A stretch of DNA of 64,000 nucleotides. It comes from Nyssa sinensis. Taxonomy: Eukaryota; Streptophyta; Magnoliopsida; Cornales; Nyssaceae. Position 1 is the first letter of the stretch. Each line of letters begins with the position of its first letter. The stretch spans positions 4,887,501-4,951,500 of the forward strand of contig CM018035.1 of assembly GCA_008638375.1 (NCBI GenBank), in the 5' to 3' direction. Positions 58,001-64,000 of the stretch are shown here, one piece after another. The position numbers were made by a program, and so were the translations under genes. The notes beneath the pieces were generated by a model. That model was not told the DNA's origin. It searched no databases and saw only the letters and a program-made list of their open reading frames with translations.

Positions 58001-61000
58001 TTCAGTACCACCCTGACGTCAACAAGCAACCTGGAGCAGCTGAAAAGTTTAAGGAGATCAGTGCTGCATATGAGGTATGTATGAAAGATAGCAATTCTAG
58101 TTCAATTTTTACTGCATTGGCCATCATTTTCTTTCCTTACTTGACTACATATTTACTGTAACAATATGTTCGTAGCTTGTTGAAGTGTGAACTGAATGAC
58201 GGACTTCACATTTCCTTGTGTGGATTCATGCAGTGGTTGAGTATGATCAACCATGTTCTAAAAATATGGTTGGTGGATTGACCCATTCATTTTTGTGCTG
58301 GACAATGGTCTTTCGATTAATGATCAATTCATGCAGTGGTCGAGTATGATCAACCATGCTATTAATTTTAAAAGTTTTACATTATTTCTGTCTGTCAAAC
58401 CATATGGCTGGTCACAGGTTGTAAATATGGTATTTCTTCCATTTATTATACAATTTGACGAGCATAATTTTTTTTTTTCCACATGAGCAAAATATTGTCT
58501 GACTTGTACTCTAAAATATAGTTATTGAGCTTCCCCGGCCTATGATAAGGAGTGTAGATTGGTCTTTGTATGATTGGTTATGATTTATGGGTTCCGTATG
58601 AGTAAGAAAATTGTAGAAAACCCAAAGGAAGTAATTCTCAGTGTCTGGATTTTGTTGAATGAAATATACAGAGTTCTATTTTTTATTTTATTTTATTTAT
58701 GTTTCTACCCAGTTTCATTTGAAAATGAATTTTTTTTCCATAGTTAGAATGTCCTTGAAACTTATCTTGATTTTGGACATGAAATCTAGTCCAGGCTGAC
58801 TCCACTTTAGTCCTGCAAACCTGCAAATTCAAATATTTATGTGTCTCTTCACATGCTTATCTATGTAGATACATGCATAAATATGGGATAAATTGCAACA
58901 ATTTGTTATTCACACATTGGTAAAGTTTAAAATTCCAATTTATTTTGTAGAGAGTTTTCTCTATTTTTGAGTGGTGGCCTAGTCAATTTGAATGTTTTCA
59001 GAATTTTGATGGATAGGATTCATACTTAATGATCTGGGTTGAATTTGGTTCAGGTTTGATTTGAGCTCGAAAGTAGAGTTGGTTGTTTATTGACAATTGA
59101 CTTTGTTGCCAAGTTTTTGTTGCATGAACTTAACCTACCCATGGTGGTGAGTTCTAGTAAACCGTGAGGACACTTCAATTCTTATATTTTGTATAGTCCC
59201 ATTCATTAGTTTCAACATTCTAATGCTGATTATATATGTTATAAGCTAAGAAGCATGGGCACAAACACGAACATGCTAACACAGGATTTTAAAAAAAAGT
59301 AGGATACGGTCATGTTGGGAATATGCTGAATAATCTATATATATATATATGATCATGCAATTCAATTATTAAAATCAATTTTGAGACTACCTATCAAAAA
59401 TTAATATTAATAATAAAGTCCTATTTTATGACAGGTTATATTAAGTTTTATTGGTGAAGACTTGAAGTACACAAATTAAAAAATTAAATATGTAAATTAT
59501 TATTATTATTTAATCTAACAAATAATAATGATCAAAGTGCTACCAAGCAAGAAATGTATTTATTATTTTAGACTTTTTTTAATAATAAAAGTTAAAACAA
59601 GAGTTAATAGAAATTAAACTAATTAAAAGATTTTAATAAATATTATAAGAAAATAATTTAATAAATAAAATTAAAGAGGGAAACGTCATAAGGGATCAAG
59701 ACTTAACGAGGGGGGAACTAACAAGGGGGGGAGGTGGGGAGAAAGTTGGGAGAGAGAGAGAGAGAGAAAGACAACTAGAGTTGGGAACCATACGAGAGCA
59801 ATGATTGTAGAGACAAAAAGAGGAGCAGAAGAAGAAGAAGAGGAGGAGGAGGAAGTACCTCGGTGTCGTCGTTGTCGTGATCTTTAGGTAGGAGACTACC
59901 CTTCTTCTCTCGTTTCTTTCTTTGCCTTTCGATCTGATGACTCTTCATTCTTTTATCATTTTTTTTTTAAATACTCATCTTTTCTGTGTTCGGCATGTCC
60001 TACCGTGTCAGGAGGTGTTCAAAATTTTTAAAAATAAAAAAAATTGGATACTCAATTTAACGTGTTGGACACGTTTTTGAGCGTGTTTGTTTTCCAGACG
60101 TGTTGGACATTGACAATGTGGCCTCAAGGAACGTGTCAGTGCTTCTTAGGTTATAAGATAATCATTTTTTTATCCGTAAAATGTTTTTACATTAAAGGCA
60201 CCCGATGGGGGCGAACCTGTAAACAAAAAAAGGGGAAGACGGCTTAGAAAAATTAATGCCTAAGTTCTCCCAAAAATATATATAAAAGAGTTTAAATACA
60301 TGGGATTTGCTTCCCTAATCCAAAAGTAAAGCAATCTCAGAAAATGGTCTTTGAACTTCCAGGGAGGAAGTTCAATGCCATGTCTCCTGTTCCAAAGACA
60401 CCAAGAGAGGCAAAGGGGAGCAACCCTCAACGCGATCCTCAAATCTTTCTGAACAAGCTGAACAATGGAAACTAAACACGAGGGTTGGCTCGTTGTGGGA
60501 CTTATCCCAACACCGCGATCCTCAAATCTTTATGGACTTGAAAGCTCTTCCAACCTATGAAGACATCCTTGATGGATGCCAGCATCGCCCATTTGCATCC
60601 AAGAGGGAAAAGATTAAGTTCCATGCATCCCACGCCATATTGCAATAAATGAGCAAATGATCCACCATATCTTCCTCCGATTTACACAAGTAGCATTGGC
60701 TAGGAAAAGTGAAGCCTCTCATACGAAGGTTGTCACTTGTTAGAATGGCATTCCAAGCATAAGCTTATCATTTCTTGATTGCCTAACAGTCTAATTCATA
60801 ATGTATAGTTAATTCAATATTTTTCAACAAGATTTTTCTTTGGATTATTTAGCATACTCCACCTGCACAACCACCATATTGTGGATTCCTCTTTAGGCTT
60901 CAATTCTATGGTCTATGTTCCTCTTTATTTTGGTTCTCAAGGCATATAGACTAGGACATATCTATGTTACTGAAAAGGACATGTTTACATTAATCTGTTG

Positions 61001-62430
61001 CTTTGAAGTGCTGTTCACCATCATTCTCAAGCATATTCCTATCTATATTTATCATTTTACTAGGAGATTTCTTCATATATAGCCGTGTTATCTTACGTTG
61101 TCTTATTTCCGATGCATCTGTTGACATGTCAATTTGCAAGTAATCTCATTTTGGTCTCATGAAATACTATGTCATTGTGTTTTGGATGTTAAACAATTAG
61201 AGTCATGCTTTTGATGTGCTTTAAGTACGATACCTAAATCAATTAGTTGCATTCTTTGTATTACTTTATTGAATTCTGGAGTACAAAACTGTCAGGTGCT
61301 ATCAGATGACAAAAAGAGGGCTTTGTATGATCAATATGGTGAAGCTGGAGTTAAAAGTACTGTAGGAGGACAAGCTGGTGCTTATACGGTATTACTTATA
61401 GTTGACATTTTCCTTCAATACATTTTATCTTTGAGTAATGAATAGAAGACATATAATATATGCTTGAACTGTAAACAAGTTTCCTATCAATGTTATCATT
61501 TAAGTGACATTTATCATATACTTGGCCCTTTTTTTGGAGAAGGTATTCTCCCTCAGTTGTGCACAGTGCTTAATTTCAGGTTGGTCTAAGTGGCATACCC
61601 ATCGATTGGGTATTACATTTTCTAGAAAGAAGGGGGGGGGGGGGGTTGTGGGAGCACAGACCATTGTGAATACGCCATATTACTGGGTCAGTGACAGCTA
61701 TGATGCATAGATTGAACTGCCACTTGGTGTGGGGGTGGTAATGGGAAGGGTTGCATTGCCTGAAGGTTAACATTTATTTCTTGTCACTTAATGAACTTTT
61801 GTATAATATGCCTGCCTGTATAAAGCATAAGTTACTAATTTATGTTTTTCTTTCCACAATTTTCTAGGTGTACTTTTGTTTCTTACTGTGAATATGCTTA
61901 TTGTTTATTTGATATATGCTCTCACCTCGGGGTTACAGGGAAAAGATCTGCTGCAGTCTTACTTTTATGCCTTAAAACATCAATTTCTATTCTTGTAGCA
62001 ATAACATGCTCAGAATTTAAGAATGTGAGCATTGAGATATCTTAGAACCACATATAGAAGGGTTGAATTATGTGTGTCATTTTCTTTTTTCTGTTTGGAT
62101 GCTGTCACATATTTTTTAAAATTTGAATGTAAATACAACGTGTCGCTGAAGTTCAGATGTAAAGAAAGAGAAGAATTTTCTTTCTCATAGAGGAAAAGAC
62201 CTCATAATTTCTTGCCACAGTGCAGGATGGCACACAGCATTTGCATGATTATATTTGAATCATAACTGTGTACAATTTTAGCTGATACTAATTCATATTT
62301 AATCACAGACTAATCCTTTTGATCTATTTGAGGCGTTCTTTGGAACTAGTATGGGTGGTTTCCCTGGTATGGACCAAACTGGATTTGGAACAAGCCGCCG
62401 TCATACTGTTTCAAAAGGTGAAGATATACG
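55086..62430 (+). CDS. DJA7: Plastid-targeted DnaJ (Hsp40) protein, N-terminal part
   Basis: Four exons lie in the window: 55086-55394, 58006-58074, 61296-61388 and 62309-62430 (phase 2 at the end), giving 197 codons. The zinc-finger and C-terminal domains must lie off the right edge. The first 70 or so residues are Ser- and Thr-rich with few acids, typical of a chloroplast transit peptide. The J domain begins [20 protein letters not shown], with HPD at 105-107 across the exon 1/2 junction and [12 protein letters not shown] at its end. A Gly/Phe-rich linker follows ([18 protein letters not shown]). It should stimulate plastid Hsp70; relatives are linked to plastid Fe-S and stress functions. 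The symbol is from remembered gene order (At1g80030), not from full-length comparison. Introns are 2.6, 3.2, 0.9 and over 1.5 kb and full of transposons. Confidence 0.9.
57535..57925 (-). mobile_element. LTR-like block, reverse orientation, in DnaJ intron 1
   Basis: Read on the minus strand it starts near TGTTGGGTAAATG and passes through AGGGTTTGCCTATTTATAGG, a TATA and R-region style sequence. It then has GATTATTGATTATTGATATT and a long CT-rich stretch. This is how short plant LTRs usually look. Target duplication and exact ends were not found. Confidence 0.4.
58224..58358. repeat. Direct duplication in DnaJ intron 2
   Basis: The 32-bp motif starting ATTCATGCAGTGGTTGAGTA at 58224-58255 recurs at 58327-58358 with one substitution, 103 bp apart. 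Confidence 0.8.
59238..60157. mobile_element. hAT-type non-autonomous transposon with 8-bp TSD
   Basis: The element spans 59246-60149. Perfect 10-bp inverted ends CTAAGAAGCA and TGCTTCTTAG are flanked by exact GTTATAAG copies (59238-59245 and 60150-60157). Eight-bp duplications are the hAT hallmark. Just inside the ends are CACAAACACGAACATG and GTGTTGGACA-type subterminal motifs. No transposase is present. It sits in DnaJ intron 2. The interior contains purine-rich and GGGGG sequence and an AGG-rich stretch (59826-59854). Confidence 0.82.
60250..60770 (-). mobile_element. Truncated LINE, zf-RVT end of ORF2
   Basis: On the minus strand from about 60762, one frame reads [16 protein letters not shown], then [18 protein letters not shown]. 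This is the zinc-binding reverse-transcriptase motif (zf-RVT, C-x2-C...H-x4-C) near the end of plant L1-like ORF2. Farther on, after frame breaks, [17 protein letters not shown] fits the closing APLCLFWCVWRERN segment of these proteins. The copy is 5'-truncated and decayed, and lies antisense in DnaJ intron 2. Confidence 0.72.
61632..61645. repeat. Poly-G homopolymer, 14 bp
   Basis: Fourteen Gs in DnaJ intron 3. Its length is prone to assembly error. Confidence 0.85.
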
Positions 62431-62835
62431 GTGAGTCAGATTTGACTGGAATCTTTTATCAATACCATATGACTCCTTGATTATTATTATTTTTTATACT
62501 TGTGTCGAACCTATCATTCTATGATATATGAAGATTCACTCTCTTTAGGGAGATTGGTCATTAGGTATAGAATCTTCACTTCATTGTTACAATGAGAAGT
62601 TAATCACTGCTACGTTGCAGGCTGTCTTAATTATATAACTAGCTGAGTGTTTTGGTGTCCCATCATGTGTGAGATTACATGATCATATCTACTTTGTTTA
62701 TTAATATTATTCTTATTGCTTTGCATCTAATCTGGCTGGATATATGGCTCTTGTCTCTGTGTTAAATTGCTGCTAAAGTGAGCAAGTTCTTTTCTGAAGA
62801 AACTGCTTGAGTTATTTTCTCATTAGTTATGCTTG

Positions 62836-63507
62836 GGTTCTTTGCAGTGTTATTAAACCTGGCCCGGACCACGTGGGTTGACCCGGTGAACCGGAGGTTA
62901 AACCAGACCGGTTCTTTAATTGGACCACTTAAGGAAGAGAATCGATAAAAACCGGTTAACCCGAGTAGTTTTATGGTTGATCCAGTGAACTGGACGAGTT
63001 TATGTGAACCGATTGGGTTATAAATAATTACAAAAAAAATGACATAATAACAAAATTTTTAGTGATTTATCCTCATAAATGATATTAAAATACCTTTAAA
63101 ATATATTTAATATATTCTTGAGGTGTTTTAACTTTTTATTATCATACTTATGTAATATTTAACTTAAATTTTAACAATAAATTTAATACTTAAACTATAA
63201 TCTAGTAATTGAAATAAGAGATCATAATATAGGAATTCATATAACATTATAATTTTTTGTTCAATATTAATTTATAATGTATGATAATACAATAATATGT
63301 TATTTAACATGTTATATTCATATTTTATTATTTATCTATTTTGATTTACATTAAGATGTACTTTAAAATATATGGTTAATATTTTAAAATATTTTAATAG
63401 TACGACCTGGTCCGACCAGTTGACCCATTGGTTGAACCGGTGACCCATTGACCTAGTCCCTTTACTGAGTTGATGTCCGGACCGGGTTTAATAACTATGG
63501 TTCTTTG
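62836..63507. mobile_element. MULE-type MITE with exact 9-bp TSD
   Basis: GGTTCTTTG occurs exactly at 62836-62844 and 63499-63507. The 654-bp element between begins CAGTGTTATTAAACCTGG and its reversed end is ATAGTTATTAAACCCGGTCC. Its outer parts are full of GGTTGACCCGG/AACCGGT-like motifs, the core is AT-rich, and there is no coding. A 9-bp duplication points to Mutator-like mobilisation. Confidence 0.75.
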
Positions 63508-64000
63508 GTTTCTTCACTTTAGTAATAATGTGCACATATCATGCAATTCATGGATCTCTGACAGGTTACTCTTGTAACTGAGGGTGTAGTGTGCTGGCTA
63601 ATTGTGGCAAGGGGAAACTTAGTCCTCTAAAACTTAATTCACATTCAAACTTATCAAAAAACTAAAATCACATTCTATTTACATTTTAAATCATGAAGTT
63701 GCATCATGTCTTTGCACTATTTCTCTAGGATACATTTTGACAGTTGGCACCTTTAATATAGGGAAAAATATTGTCACTGTCAACTGTCATGGCGAGGTTT
63801 TAAAACATGGAGATAGACAGAGATATTGATATTGATGTCAATATCATTTTGAAAAACTGATGGATATTAGAAACAAAACATGGGAATTTTAGTGAAGCTT
63901 TGTGAATCTTTCAGAAACATTACAATGATACAGAAGAGTTGAACAGTTATTAACGAATTGCATACATGACTAGTGAGTGCCATGTATAGTTTGGGGTTAA
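63508..64000 (+). other. Intron of the DnaJ gene, continuing to the window edge
   Basis: No sequence matching the expected cysteine-rich DnaJ exon is seen before the window ends. Confidence 0.6.

Noticed and set aside
61570..61600. SINE A-box (TGGTCTAAGTGGC)
   Set aside because: No B-box follows at a suitable distance, so the match is too weak to call an element.

Overview
The window is nuclear DNA of a eudicot plant. Intron-rich genes have GT-AG introns of 0.1 to more than 2 kb, the introns and intergenic DNA are AT-rich and full of microsatellites and small transposons, and the genes encode plant protein families. The species cannot be named from the sequence. I rebuilt exon structures by hand, checking reading phase across every junction and using conserved protein segments.

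Layout: (1) 618-8124, minus strand: 5' half of PRP8, the central U5 snRNP splicing factor, running off the left edge. (2) 13094-13200, plus: a MIR171 precursor hairpin. (3) 14672-18571, plus: a ubiquitin-fold protein like the U11/U12 snRNP 25 kDa protein. (4) 22630-26136, plus: a KEG-like kinase-fold protein with Mib/HERC2-type repeats, broken by a 1-bp frameshift. (5) 28014-29983, plus: a DOG1-domain protein. (6) 40596-46300, plus: adenine phosphoribosyltransferase. (7) 48791-52238, plus: a CUE-domain coiled-coil protein. (8) 55086 to the right edge, plus: a plastid-targeted DnaJ protein.

From memory, PRP8, ubiquitin-like protein, APT2, CUE protein and DnaJ are consecutive Arabidopsis genes (At1g80070 down to At1g80030). 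The window therefore looks like that old block, expanded by transposons and with the KEG-like and DOG1-like genes between the ubiquitin-like gene and APT. The genes do not form one pathway. PRP8 and the U11/U12-25K-like gene both point to the spliceosome and are divergently arranged around MIR171.

Mobile DNA with supported ends includes a 3.3-kb solo LTR with 5-bp target duplication (32141-35465), a 904-bp hAT-type element with exact 8-bp duplication (59246-60149), a 654-bp MITE with exact 9-bp duplication (62845-63498) and a decayed relative of it (36111-36644). Foldback MITEs lie at 19205-19433 and 28837-28941. Less certain are LINE fragments (7540-7711, 60250-60770), SINE-like pieces, a TRIM-like LTR and a reverse-oriented LTR-like block. 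I found no tRNA or rRNA gene, CRISPR array or viral gene, and nothing that amounts to a new multi-gene system. The most notable signals are the MIR171 locus, two 1-bp reading-frame anomalies (one rescued by an alternative 3' splice site) and the transposon boundaries.
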